A stretch of DNA of 64,000 nt from Ectobius pallidus (taxonomy: Eukaryota > Arthropoda > Insecta > Blattodea > Ectobiidae), in assembly GCA_964059195.1 (NCBI GenBank), contig CAXKWD010000006.1, positions 3,278,530-3,342,529 on the forward strand, written 5' to 3'. A program made the translations under genes and the position numbers. How positions within the stretch are numbered: position 1 is the first letter of the stretch; every line of letters starts with the position of its first letter. The notes under the pieces are model-generated. The model ran no database searches, had not been told where the DNA came from, and saw only the letters and a program-made list of their open reading frames with translations. Positions 20,064 to 32,827 of the stretch are shown one piece after another.

Positions 20064-20119
<56 letters not shown>

Positions 20120-21029
20120 CAACATTTATGTGCTATTCGTTTGTTGTTAGACCACACTACAGTACAGTAAAGCACAGTACTGTTAAGGAAATGTACAGTT
20201 TGCAAAGTTCATGAATAAGTTTTTTCTCTCGTATTTAAATCTCCTCGATGTTTTCTTAACGATTGGGATTCGTTAAATTTGAAGAAACGAAAGAACACGA
20301 AAAGAAAAGTTTCAAGCGTTTTGTAATACACAAGGTATTTTTAGTGTATTTATCTGTTAATGAAGATTTGCCAAAAAAATTGTTTTTCTTCTTCTTCGCT
20401 CATGTGTCAGCAAACTGTTTGTTTGCATTACGTAGAACACTTCGTCTTACGAATGTGATCGTAAGCGCAGATCTGTGTTAACAGACTGAGTACAATAAAA
20501 GTACATTTTTGTGTTACAAAACGAAAGTTTTCGTTGTTTTATTTTTCTCTTGTTTCTTCAAATTTCATCAAATAAAATACGAGAGAAAAGAAGTAACTGC
20601 TCAGCATTGCGTATATCTGCTTGATAGTACTGTACGTAATTGTGGTCTAATGGTACATAACAAAAAAAGAATGTTTGCTGACATGTGAGCGAAGAAAAAG
20701 GGTTGCTGACAAAAAAAAGCAAAAACAAAAAAAGCTAGTTGACAGACCCAGGGGAACCTTCAACCCTACGCACTCGAGTCGCACACGCAGACACAGTGCT
20801 ACAGTGATATGACATTAGACAATTGCTTTGAATGCTTAGGTGTGCGTCGGAGTCAACGAGCCCGGCAGCTAGTGGTGTGTCGTCACTCGTGACGTCATAT
20901 GTTTCACATTTGTCCATTTTTAATGCATTTCCCGACATTTGCGACCCTATGTGTCCCATATCAAATCACTTGTTTCAATGCCATCTACGTCACTACGGAG
21001 AGTTTTAAACGTTAATAGAAGACACCCTG
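19248..21029. mobile_element. TIR DNA element (U2)
   Basis: Same element and same TA-flanked position. The AG microsatellite at 20071-20111 is nearly twice as long as in U1. The right arm has AACGAAAGTTTT where U1 and U6 have AACGCACGTTTT. Confidence 0.75.
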
Positions 21030-21483
21030 TATACAATGTGTTATTGTATACCAGGAATAATCTACCAAGTCAACAACTTAGACAGGACGTACATTCACAC
21101 AACACAAGAAATAGAAACTTTATTGATGTACCTTTTTACAGGCTATCTAAGTCACTCAAAAGTTATCATGTAGTGGGAATGAAATGTTATAATATGCTAT
21201 CAATAAGTGTGCTTAATTACCCAGTTGACAAGTTTAAACATAAGCTATGTGACTGGTTAGTTGGTCATCCATTTTATTCCCTAGACGAGTTCTTTGAATT
21301 TAGTACTAAATCAATTATCTTTTGATATTTTAATTCTTGGTTGTTTGTAAATTATTTTGTTTATAGTACTATTATGTATATATATGTAGGCATGTATTAT
21401 AAATGTAAAACTGACTTTGTCTATTGCCTCTTTGTAAGCTTAATGACAATAGAATATTATTATTATTATTATTATTATTATTA
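21030..21483 (+). mobile_element. LINE 3' end with (ATT)n tail (U2)
   Basis: Copy of 3506-3956, with one Tyr-to-Cys substitution (KLCDWL). The left piece is at 19185-19247 and the ATT run is slightly longer. Confidence 0.75.
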
Positions 21484-23884
21484 GAACCTGATGACATGTG
21501 CAAGATCATACCAGGTTCGGAAGGCTACAAGAGAGCTATAATGAAAGCCTTGGTAATGCGTTCCATACCAAAAGACATCGAAATGATTCTAAGCAAAATT
21601 CGTATTAGGGAGCCAGATGCAAGAGAAAAGCTCATATGATTAAATTATCCATAACACATACTCTCTCACAAGAAGAGAGAGGGCTTTTGGCTGAAAGAGT
21701 GGATTTTTCTCATGCAAAATATTCTCATGAGGAGGATGAAGTTATTAAGGGGAACTGGAATAGATTTTCTTTGCCCATTGAAATCAGTTAAGAAGAGAAA
21801 AGCTTAGAATGAGGAATATGAAAAGGGAAGGAGAAAGAGATCATGCTCCAAGATATAATTTCAGGAAATGTAAGAGAGTTCAGTATAAAGTTGAAAACAC
21901 TGAAGAAAGTACTGATAGTGACAGTGATGCAAGTGATTCAGAACCTAATGACATGTGCAAGATCATACCAGGTTCGGAAGGCTTCAAGAGAGTTATAATA
22001 AAAGCCTCTGTTAAGCTTTCCATACCAAAAGACATCGAAATGATTCTAAGCAAAATTTGAATTAGGGAGCCAGATGCAGTATGTCCTGCTCATATGATTG
22101 AATCATCCCTAACACATACTCTCTCACAAGAAGAGAGAGGGCTTTTGGCTGAAAGAGTGGATTTTTCTCATGCAAAATATTCTCATGAGGAGGATGAAGT
22201 TATTAAGGGGAACTGGAATAGATTTTCTCTGCCCATTGAAATCAGTTAAGAAGAGAAAAGCTTAGAATGAGGAATATGAAAAGGGAAGGAGAAAGAGATC
22301 ATGCTCCAAGATATAATTTCAGGAAATGTAAGAGAGTTCAGTATAAAGTTGAAAACACTGAAGAAAGTACTGATAGTGACAGTGATGCAAGTGATTCAGA
22401 ACCTAATGACATGTGCAAGATCATACCAGGTTCGGAAGGCTACAAGAGAGTTATAATAAAAGCCCCTGTAATGCTTTCCATACCAAAAGACATCGAAATG
22501 ATTCTAAGCAAAATTTGAATTAGGGAGCCAGATGCAGTATGTTGAAAACACTGAAAAAAGTACGGATAGTGACAGTGATGCAAGTGATTCAGAACCTGAT
22601 GATATGTGCAAGATCATACCAGGTTCGGAAGGCTACAAGAGAGCTATAATGAAAGCCTTGGTAATGCGTTCCATACCAAAAGACATCGAAATGATTCTAA
22701 GCAAAATTCGTATTAGGGAGCCAGATGCAAGAGAAAAGCTCATATGATTAAATTATCCATAACACATACTCTCTCACAAGAAGAGAGAGGGCTTTTGGCT
22801 GAAAGAGTGGATTTTTCTCATGCAAAATATTCTCATGAGGAGGATGAAGTTATTAAGGGGAACTGGAATAGATTTTCTCTGCCCATTGAAATCAGTTAAG
22901 AAGAGAAAAGCTTAGAATGAGGAATATGAAAAGGGAAGGAGAAAGAGATCATGCTCCAAGATATAATTTCAGGAAATGTAAGAGAGTTCAGTATAAAGTT
23001 GAAAACACTGAAGAAAGTACTGATAGTGACAGTGATGCAAGTGATTCAGAACCTAATGACATGTGCAAGATCATACCAGGTTCGGAAGGCTTCAAGAGAG
23101 TTATAATAAAAGCCTCTGTTATGCTTTCCATACCAAAAGACATCGAAATGATTCTAAGCAAAATTTGAATTAGGGAGCCAGATGCAGTATGTCCTGCTCA
23201 TATGATTGAATCATCCCTAACACATACTCTCTCACAAGAAGAGAGAGGGCTTTTGGCTGAAAGAGTGGATTTTTCTCATGCAAAATATTCTCATGAGGAG
23301 GATGAAGTTATTAAGGGGAACTGGAATAGATTTTCTCTGCCCATTGAAATCAGTTAAGAAGAGAAAAGCTTAGAATGAGGAATATGAAAAGGGAAGGAGA
23401 AAGAGATCATGCTCCAAGATATAATTTCAGGAAATGTAAGAGAGTTCAGTATAAAGTTGAAAACACTGAAGAAAGTACTGATAGTGACAGTGATGCAAGT
23501 GATTCAGAACCTAATGACATGTGCAAGATCATACCAGGTTCGGAAGGCTACAAGAGAGTTATAATAAAAGCCCCTGTAATGCTTTCCATACCAAAAGACA
23601 TCGAAATGATTCTAAGCAAAATTTGAATTAGGGAGCCAGATGCAGTATGTTGAAAACACTGAAAAAAGTACGGATAGTGACAGTGATGCAAGTGATTCAG
23701 AACCTGATGATATGTGCAAGATCATACCAGGTTCGGAAGGCTACAAGAGAGCTATAATGAAGCCTCGGTAATGCGTTCCATACCAAAAGACATCGAAATG
23801 ATTCTAAGCAAAATTCGTATTAGGGAGCCAGATGCAAGAGAAAAGCCCATATGATTAAATCATCCATAACACATACTCTCTCAC
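21484..23884 (+). pseudogene. Expanded TTF1/Myb-like repeat array (U2)
   Basis: As in U1 but longer: a block of 1,108 bp is present twice in tandem (features at 21809 and 22267 recur at 22917 and 23375). All full copies are of the E-rich type (NMKREGERDHAPRYNF). Two corresponding copies read GSEGFKR instead of GSEGYKR. Confidence 0.55.
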
Positions 23885-25969
23885 AGTTTGTTACAGATGT
23901 CAAACTTGAAAGCTCTTTCCCCTGTATGTGTAAGCAGATGAGTTTTCAGATAATTATTTCGGAAATGTTTCCTTACACACATCGCACCTGATAGGTTTTC
24001 CTACTGTATGTGTAACTAGATGAGTTATGAGGTACCTCTTCCAGAAAAAATTTGTCACAGACACCACACTTTTAAGCCTTTTCTCCTGTATGTGTAAGCA
24101 AATGTCTTTTGAGAGCACATCTATAAGAAAATAGTTAGTTACACACATCACATTTTTATGGTTTCTATCCTGTATGTTTAATCTGGTGGATTTTGAGAGC
24201 ACTTCTATCAGAAAATCGTTTGTTACAGACATCACATTTGAAAGGTTTTTCTCCTGTATGTATACGCATATGAGTTTTGAGATTACACCTATGAGTAAAT
24301 GTTTTGTTACAGATGTCACACTGGAAAGCTCTTTCCTTTCTATGTGTAAGCAAATGAGTTTTGAGACGAAAACTATGAGAAAATCGTTTGCTACACACAT
24401 CACACTTGTAAACTTTTTCTCCTGTATGTGTAAGCAGATGACTTTTGAGAGCAAATTTTTAAGAAAATCGTTTGTTACACACATCACATTTGAATGGTTT
24501 TTCTCCTGTATGTGTAAGCAGGTGATATTTGTGAGTACTACTATCAGAAAATCGTTTGTTACAGACATCGCATATGAATGGTTTTTCTCCTGTTTGTGTA
24601 TGCAAATGAGTTTTGAGATAGCTCTTTGAGTAAATGTTTTGTTGCAGAAATCACACTTGAAAGCTCTTTTATTTGTATGTGTAAGCAGATGAGTTTTGAG
24701 ATTAATTGCAAAAGAAAATGCTTTGTTACATACATCACAATTGAAAGGTTTTTCTCCTGAATGTATAAGCAAATGAGATTTGAGGTAAACACTTTGAAAA
24801 AATCGTTTGCTACACAAATCGCACTTGTAAGCTTTTTCTCCTGTATGTACAAGCATATGTCTTTGAAGAACACATCTATAAGAAAATCGTTTGTTACAGA
24901 CATCACATATGAATGGTTTTTCTCCTGTATGTGTACGAAGATGACTTTTGAGAGGACTTGTATGTGAAAATCGTTTCTTACAAACATCACATATGAATGG
25001 TCTTTCTCCTGTATGTGTACGCAGATGACTTTTGAGATTAAATCTTTGCGTAAATGTTTTGTTACAATATCACTCTTGAAAGATTTTTCACCTGTATGTG
25101 TAACCAGATGAGATTTGACGTGACTACTTTGAGAAAATCGTTTGTTACACACATCACACTTGTAATTTTTTTCTCCTGTATGTGTGAGCAGATGAGTTTT
25201 GAGAATAGTCTTACGAGAAAATGTTTTGTTACAGGCATCACACTTCAATGTTTCTTTTTCCTGTATGTGTAAGCAGATGAGTTTTGAGACTACCTCTTTG
25301 AGAAAATTTTTTGGTACAGACATCACACTTGAAATATTTCCCCCCTGTATGTATAAGCAGATGCTTTTTGAGATTACCTCTATGAGAAAATGTTTTGGTA
25401 CAGACATCACACTTGTAATTTTTTTCTCCTGTATGTGTAAGCAGATGAGTTTTGAGAGTACTCTTATGAGCTATGCTGTACGAGTATGATGATGACTTAT
25501 TTTGGAATTGGTCTTTGTAAGAGAATCATATGACTGGAATTGTTTTTCACTAATCACATCCTGGTTTTCATGTTCTCTTACATAAGGAGGTTGAGAATCA
25601 TTTTGGTCGGAAAGCAATGTCTCCAAACCTTGAACTGTGTTGGATAACGGAGAATCAGTTTTCAAACAGGTCTATATTCTCAACTTTGTTTGGAAATTTC
25701 TTTACCAAATCGAAGGTCACAGGTCTACTTTTTTGGTATTCATTATTTCCTTTAACAAACGTATCTGAAATTTCGCCACACTCTGTCGATGTCTGTAACT
25801 TTGGAACTGTTGCAACATTTGGGTCTATATCCTCACTTTTAATTTGGCGTGTCGCTACTAAATTGAAGGTTAAGGGTGTATCCTCACACTTAACAGTATG
25901 TTCGTGTTTTTCACATTGGGATTGTCTTATTACTTTTTCGCCACATTGTAATGTTGCCACAGTCTCCAT
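23885..25969 (-). pseudogene. C2H2 zinc-finger gene body (copy 2)
   Basis: This copy has the same N-terminal acidic region and all finger periods. An additional 1 bp deletion (ACAATATCAC near 25066, against ACAAATATCAC in copies 1 and 6) moves the frame within finger 5. The longest remaining readings are about 300 and 283 codons. Confidence 0.85.
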
Positions 25970-26281
25970 GATTTACTATAAATCCACACACGACAATAGT
26001 AACTCACAACTGTTTAATTGCAGGTGTGTCATTCCACATTTGTACAAAGATTAAGATAAAATATTTTCCAAGCAGCGAGAATTTCTCAGTCTGTCCAAAG
26101 CATTGAGCCGAGATATTTTTCCAACATTCTGCTGCGTTATGAGTATCTTGTAGACTGTGACCCGTGATCAACGCATTCCGATCACGTGATCACGTTTCTA
26201 GGGAGAAACAGTGGAGTGCCACCAAATTCGAACGGAATGTTTTATTCACAAAAACGAATTCCACAACCGCAAGCATGTGTT

Positions 26282-28767
26282 TCCCCAGTAGTTGATAAGT
26301 ATTATAGTGTTAGGCTAGATAGTCTTAAGAATATAGATGAACTAAGAAACAGACTAAGTTGTATTAATTGGTATGAAATATTTAGTAAAGAAATAGATGT
26401 AAATAAATCTTATAACTTATTCTTAAATATTTTAACTAGAGAGTTTAATGAATGCTGCCCTAGAATAATAAAAAAAAAAGGAAAAATAATTCAAAATGCA
26501 AGTCAAGAGCACTAAAAAACTGGTATACTCCATATCTTAATATAATTAGAATTATGCTTCAAACGTGTCATGATAAATGTAAACAAGACAGCAATTATAG
26601 AGACATATATAATAGACTAAACAGAATTTATAAAAATGAGATTAAACTGGCAAAGTGCAAGGCAAATGACAAATTTATTCTAAATTCTAATAATAGTTGT
26701 AAGGCTGCTTGGACTGTAATAAAACATGAAATTAATAGTTCAAAATCGAACCATGAAGACATACCAATAGCTCCTAATACGCTCAATGCTCACTTTACTG
26801 ATCTAAACCCAACAGAGGAAGAAAATCATATAACACATCAAAACAACGTAGATCCCATAACTCTATTGTCAAGTTCATTACAAAAAACAAATCTCAATTT
26901 TACATGGGACTTAATTAGCGATGAAAACGTTATAAAAAAGGCAATAAATAAGTTATCCAACTCAAAAGCAGAAGACTTTTAACGCCTCTCAAATTTTGTC
27001 ATTAAGTCTATTTCAAAAGAACTGCAGTTTCCCTTATACATTCTCACTAACAGAATATTAAATCAAGGAATCTTTCCTGACTGTTTAAAAATAACAGTGA
27101 CCAGGCCAATTCATAAAAAAGGCGATAGACGAGATCCAAATAATTATCGTCCAATTTCCCTCATTCCGATACTGTCAAAGATAGTGGAAATTTGTTTACA
27201 TACTCAACTATATTCCTTCTTTGAAAATAATAATTTGATCAGTGATGCACAATATGGATTTAGGTCCAAATTGTCAACAGTAAAAGCAGTCGAAGCCATT
27301 GTATCTGAAATCCATAATGGTTTTGAAAGTAAGATGTATTCTAGTGCAACCCTATTGGATCTGAGTAAAGCTTTTGATTCCATCTCACATGAAATATTAA
27401 TCAAAAAGTTGGAGTTCTATGGAGTTGAAAGGAAGACACTTAATTTAATAATATCTTATCTAAATAATAGAGTGCAAATGGTAAAAGTTAATAATGATGC
27501 CTCAGATTTCCTACCAATTAAAAAAGGTGTGCCCCAAGGTTCCATACTAGGGCCTTTCCTATTCACGGTTTATATTAACGATCTACCAGCATATCTGCCT
27601 TGTAGGACAATATTATATGCAGATGATACTACTATTCTTAACACTCACAGATCCTTGGATGTTATAAAACAAAAAGATGCTTCTATGCTAGAAAAATCTG
27701 CTCTCTGGTTAGAGGCAAATCTGTTAAAACTGAACTCAAATAAAACCGAAAATATTATTTTTAACCTTAATGTTATAAAAGAAGAAAATAAATATGTTAA
27801 ACTACTTGGAATACACATGGACCAAAAACTGATCTGGACAAAGCATATAGAAACTCTATGCAAAAAGCTGGCTCGAGTTACTTTTTTGCTCAATAGACTC
27901 AGAGACAATGTCAGTGAAAACTTAATGCTATTTTCGTACTTTGCCTTCTTTCATTCCCATTTGATATATGGCATACTGCTGTGGGGAAATGCAACTAATA
28001 CCACACTAGTATTTAAGTGGCAGAAAAGAGCACTTAGATGCATTTTGGGATTAAACCCAACAGAGTCATGTAGAGAGCATTTTGCTAACCTGAATATAAT
28101 GACTGTGCCAGGACTATATATTTTTAATTGTCTAGTTTATGTAAAGGAAAACCTCTCAGCATTCTCCAATAGGACATCTGTTCATTCACATGACACTAGA
28201 AACAGTTACATGATTGATCTTCCCTATTCCAGACTATCCAAAACACATAATAGTCATCTTTATTTAAGCTTTCAGTTATTTAATAAACTCCCTAAGAGTT
28301 CACACTTAGTGACATTGATCAAATTTAAAACTGTTCTAGAATCCTGGATTAAGGGTAAAGCATTTTATTCACTTGAAGAGTTTAACAACTGTGATATGTC
28401 CAATTTATTATTATGACTGGTATTATAACCTATAGAATAGCTCAATTTGTATCTGCATACCGTCTTAAATTCTCTTTTAAGATCTTTCACTATTGTATTA
28501 CTCTGATGCAAATGTGTAGTGTTCCAATTAATGTATGTTATTTTTAAGTAGTGTGTGGACAGGTAATCAAAAGAATTTTCTGTGATAAAGCAATCTATAG
28601 CAGGTGGTATGATGCTGTCCATTACAATTCCCTACGACTATTACAGACATAATTGTAAATAATTTTAAATATATTGTAAATACTGTGTTAAACAATGACG
28701 AAGCCAATTGTACCAGGTATTAAACGGCAAATAAAGATTATCTTATCTTATCTTATCTTATCTTATC
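26282..28767 (+). mobile_element. 5'-truncated CR1/Jockey-group LINE in the zinc-finger intron (U2)
   Basis: The insertion lies between GTGTT and ACTCTTGG of the empty site, replacing CTGCC, and it has no clear target duplication. The sequence codes on the plus strand for the linker region and RT: LDLSKAFD, GVPQGS and YADD at residues 87-94, 144-149 and 174-177 of the 439-codon reading 27097-28416. It continues to the RT C-terminus, an AATAAA and a (TTATC)n tail. ORF1 and the endonuclease are missing. A run of ten A near 26470 breaks the frame, and a TAA at 26980-26982 separates the 5' part from the RT part. Confidence 0.9.
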
Positions 28768-28794
28768 ACTCTTGGAACACTCACGCGATTTTCT

Positions 28795-28950
28795 CTAGTA
28801 GTAGTAGTATTCCTTCGAGTCGCTTGCGATTCCTGGAAATCCACACGGATTTTCTAGCAAGATTGAGGGTTCACTATCCGTAGAAAATATTTGTTCTTGC
28901 TCTATTTTCCACTGCTTTATGAACTTCACATCTCCACCCCCTTCTGTCAT
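28795..28950 (-). pseudogene. Zinc-finger gene first coding exon (copy 2)
   Basis: This exon belongs with the finger body at 23885-25969. It has 51 codons, with one more TAC codon than copy 1, before the TAG stop. A GTGAGT donor-like motif lies just beyond the stop on the minus strand. The presumptive intron is filled by the 2.5 kb LINE. Confidence 0.6.
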
Positions 28951-28975
28951 TTTTTTTATTGACCCTAGTAATACA

Positions 28976-29700
28976 CTGGATGAAACTAAAATAGGAGTAA
29001 GAATTGGAGGAAGAATCATAAATAACATCAGATATGCAGATGACACTACCCTACTTGCAGAGAGCAAGAAAGACTTGGAAGATCTTATAAATAGAGTAAA
29101 ACAGAAAGTGATAAAGCTGGTCTAAAACTAAATGTTAAAAAACTAAAATAATGACATCAGAGAATATTTCGATAAATATCGGCGGCGAAGTACTAACAAC
29201 AGTAGACAAAATTAATTTCTTAGGCACAACATTAAAGATGACTGTAGTAACACAGAAGAAATAAGGAGAAGGATAATTCTTGGAAAGATAGCAATGAAGA
29301 GATTAAATAAGATTATAAATGACTCAGATATTTCAACTAAACAAAAATAAGAATAATACAGTCTACAGTGTTTCCTGTGGTATTATATGGTAGTGAAATT
29401 TGGACATTAAGGAAAGCAGAGAGGAAAAAATTAGATGCGTTTGAGATATGGGTATGGAGGAAACTATTAAAGATAACATGGACTGAAAGGACTAATACAT
29501 CAATCTTAGACGTTATAACACCAGATTTGCCACTGGAAGCATTAACTGTGAGAGGAAAACTAATGTATTTTGGACATATCATGAGAAATACACAATCATT
29601 AGAGAAGGACACGGAGGAAAGAATACACGGAGACGCCGTGCTTGCGGTGTTGTATGGGAAACAGATGAAGCCAATGACCACGCCCCCTTAAGGGACCAAA
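28976..29700 (+). mobile_element. RTE/BovB-like fragment (U3)
   Basis: Same remnant with YADDTTLLAES and the C-terminal GSEIWTLRKAE segment. It has the CTACTT variant at the Leu-Leu codons, as in U2 and U4. Confidence 0.8.
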
Positions 29701-30540
29701 AAGGAGGCTTGCTATATACAATAGCACACAAATACTCCGAAGTTTCACGGGTTATAACAACGTAACGGTAGGGAAAATATGTAATATCCCAATTTCATAT
29801 ATTAACTACATACTCTGACATCATAATAATCCCGGTAGTAAGCATTAACCTATCTCAGAAGAGCCAAAAATGTAACTTTCAAATGAGCAACTTTACATGT
29901 GCGAGTCATTGACATTAGCAGCCTAGTGTAAAATACAAGTAAATTATGCTTAGCAATTATACCCATATTCATTCATCCCAAAAATTGATTATTTTCAGTA
30001 CCTAAATTTTACAAAATTATTAATTTTTAAGGTAAGTTCCTAGCATAGAATTTAAGTATTTTTGTTTACCTTAAATTTAATTTCTTCAATATTGTTCAAT
30101 ATGTACTTGTCAAAATTCAAAATTCAAAAACTATAATGAAAGATGTAATATAAATAACTTCAATAGAATTTATTGGTCTTGTGGAGGGTGGAAAAAGGTA
30201 CAATTTCTCGCCTGTTCGTAGACTTCTGCGCACGTTTTGGCCTCCATAAAGAATTAATATGAAACATCTCCATTATTGCCATTAGAGAATCAATAATTTA
30301 TTGCTGTGTTGAAAATTAATCTATATGCACCTTAGAAGAGCAATATCCTGCGTTTTTGTTGTTGGGTTTCGTAAGCTTAATATTGTAATTCAATATTTCA
30401 TCAATGTTAACTGTATTTTCTTTTTGTATTGATTTTATATGTAAATGTCTATTATTGTAAAATTAATTGTAAAAATTTTGACGTGTCCTATAACATGTAC
30501 ATGTTCGACGGACAAAATAAAATTCTATTCTATTCTATTT
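29701..30540 (+). mobile_element. AT-rich stretch with (ATTCT)n tail (U3)
   Basis: Copy of 836-1674, with GACAAAATAAA instead of GACTAAATAAA before the tail. No coding sequence seen. Confidence 0.45.
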
Positions 30541-30603
30541 GTTATGTTCCCTTGTTAGGTTCCTGTATGTATCTTCTATACATTTATTTCCATGTTTATT
30601 ATA

Positions 30604-31420
30604 CAGGGTGTCTTCTATTGACGTTTAAAACTCTCTGTAGTGACGTAGATGACATTGAAACAAGTGATTTGATATAGGACACATAGGGTCGCAAATGTCG
30701 GGAAATGCCTTAAAAATGAAGGACAAATGTGAAACATATGACGTCACGAGAGACGACACACCTCTAGCTGCCGGGCTCGTTGACTCCGACGCACACCTAA
30801 GCATTCAAAGCAATTGTCGAATGTCACATCACTGTAGCACTGTGTCTGCGTGTGCGACTCGAGTGCGAAGCGTTGAAGGTTCCCCTGGGTCTGTCAACTA
30901 GCTTTTTTTGTTTTTGCTTTTTTTTTTTTTTGTCAGCAACCCTTTTTCTTCGCTCACATGTCAGCAAACATTCTTTTTCTGTTATGTACAATTAGACCAC
31001 AATTACATACAGTACTGTCAAGCAGATGTATGCAAAGCTGAGCAATTACTTCTTTTCTCTCGTATTTTATTTGATTAAATTTGAAGATTGAAGAGAAAAA
31101 TAAAACAAAGAAAACGTGCGTTTTGTAACACATAAATGTATTTTTACTATACTCAGTCTGTTAACACAGATCTGCCACAAAAAAATGAATGTTTTGTTTT
31201 ACATCAACATTAGACCACAATAATTATGTACAGGAGAGTACTGTTAAGTAGGTGTATGCAAAGTTCAGGAATACCGTATTTTTTGTGTCTTGTACAGTAC
31301 TGTGTTTTATTTTGTTTTTGAAGAATCAACACACATAATACAGTATCGGTACCGCGTGTTTTTTAACACACAAAGTTAGTTTTATCGTTCTCAGTCTGTT
31401 AACAAAGATGTGCCATAGAA

Positions 31421-31457
<37 letters not shown>

Positions 31458-32370
31458 CAACATTTATGTGCTATTCGTTTGTTGTTAGACCACACTACAG
31501 TACAGTAAAGCACAGTACTGTTAAGGAAATGTACAATTTGCAAAGTTCATGAATAAGTTTTTTCTCTCGTATTTAAATCTCCTCGATGTTTTCTTAACGA
31601 TTGGGATTCGTTAAATTTGAAGAAACGAAAGAACACGAAAAGAAAAGTTTCAAGCGTTTTGTAATACACAAGGTATTTTTAGTGTATTTATCTGTTAATG
31701 AAGATTTGCCAAAAAAATTGTTTTTCTTCTTCTTCGCTCATGTGTCAGCAAACTGTTTGTTTGCATTACGTAGAACACTTCGTCTTACGAATGTGATCGT
31801 AAGCGCAGATCTGTGTTAACAGACTGAGTACAATAAAAGTACATTTTTGTGTTACAAAACGAAAGTTTTCGTTGTTTTATTTTTCTCTTGTTTCTTCAAA
31901 TTTCATCAAATAAAATACGAGAGAAAAGAAGTAACTGCTCAGCATTGCGTATATCTGCTTGATAGTACTGTACGTAATTGTGGTCTAATGGTACATAACA
32001 AAAAAAGAATGTTTGCTGACATGTGAGCGAAGAAAAAGGGTTGCTGACAAAAAAAAGCAAAAACAAAAAAAGCTAGTTGACAGACCCAGGGGAACCTTCT
32101 ACCCTACGCACTCGAGTCGCACACGCAGACACAGTGCTACAGTGATGTGACATTCGACAATTGCTTTGAATGCTTAGGTGTGCGTCAGAGTCAACGAGCC
32201 CGGCAGCTAGTGGTGTGTCGTCACTCGTGACGTCATATGTTTCACATTTGTCCTTCATTTTTAATGCATTTCCCGACATTTGCGACCCTATGTGTCCTAT
32301 ATCAAATCACTTGTTTCAATGCCATCTACGTCACTACGGAGAGTTTTAAACGTTAATAGAAGACACCCTG
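30604..32370. mobile_element. TIR DNA element (U3)
   Basis: Same element, with a GAGAGACGACA variant (GAGTGACGACA elsewhere) in the left arm and the U2-type right arm. The AG run is short (31427-31449). Confidence 0.75.
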
Positions 32371-32795
32371 TATACAATGTGTTATTGTATACCAGGAATA
32401 ATCTACCAAGTCAACAACTTAGACAGGACGTACATTCACACAACACAAGAAATAGAAACTTTATTGATGTACCTTTTTACAGGCTATCTAAGTCACTCAA
32501 AAGTTATCATGTAGTGGGAATGAAATGTTATAATATGCTATCAATAAGTGTGCTTAATTACCCAGTTGACAAGTTTAAACATAAGCTATATGACTGGTTA
32601 GTTGGTCATCCATTTTATTCCCTAGACGAGTTCTTTGAATTTAGTACTAAATCAATTATCTTTTGATATTTTAATTCTTGGTTGTTTGTAAATTATTTTG
32701 TTTATAGTACTATTATGTATATATATGTAGGCATGTATTTTAAATGTAAAACTGACTTTGTCTATTGCCTCTTTGTAAGCTTAATGACAATAGAA

Positions 32796-32827
<32 letters not shown>
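32371..32827 (+). mobile_element. LINE 3' end with (ATT)n tail (U3)
   Basis: Copy of 3506-3956 with the longest ATT run of the six. The left piece is at 30541-30603. Confidence 0.75.

Larger units (their letters stand above)
7739..28866. repeat. Tandem unit U2 (Gypsy and LINE insertions, internal duplication)
   Basis: U2 is 21.1 kb long. Subtracting the Gypsy element with its 4 bp target duplication, the LINE and a 1,108 bp internal duplication leaves about 7.77 kb, in agreement with U1. It keeps the four finger periods lost in U3-U5 but shares with them a 1 bp deletion in the finger array near 25066. Confidence 0.95.

Noticed and set aside
26186..26281. N-terminal MITFLGRNSGVPPNS part of the LINE upstream reading
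   Set aside because: These codons lie in the intron sequence left of the insertion point, also present in units without the LINE; the fused reading is accidental.
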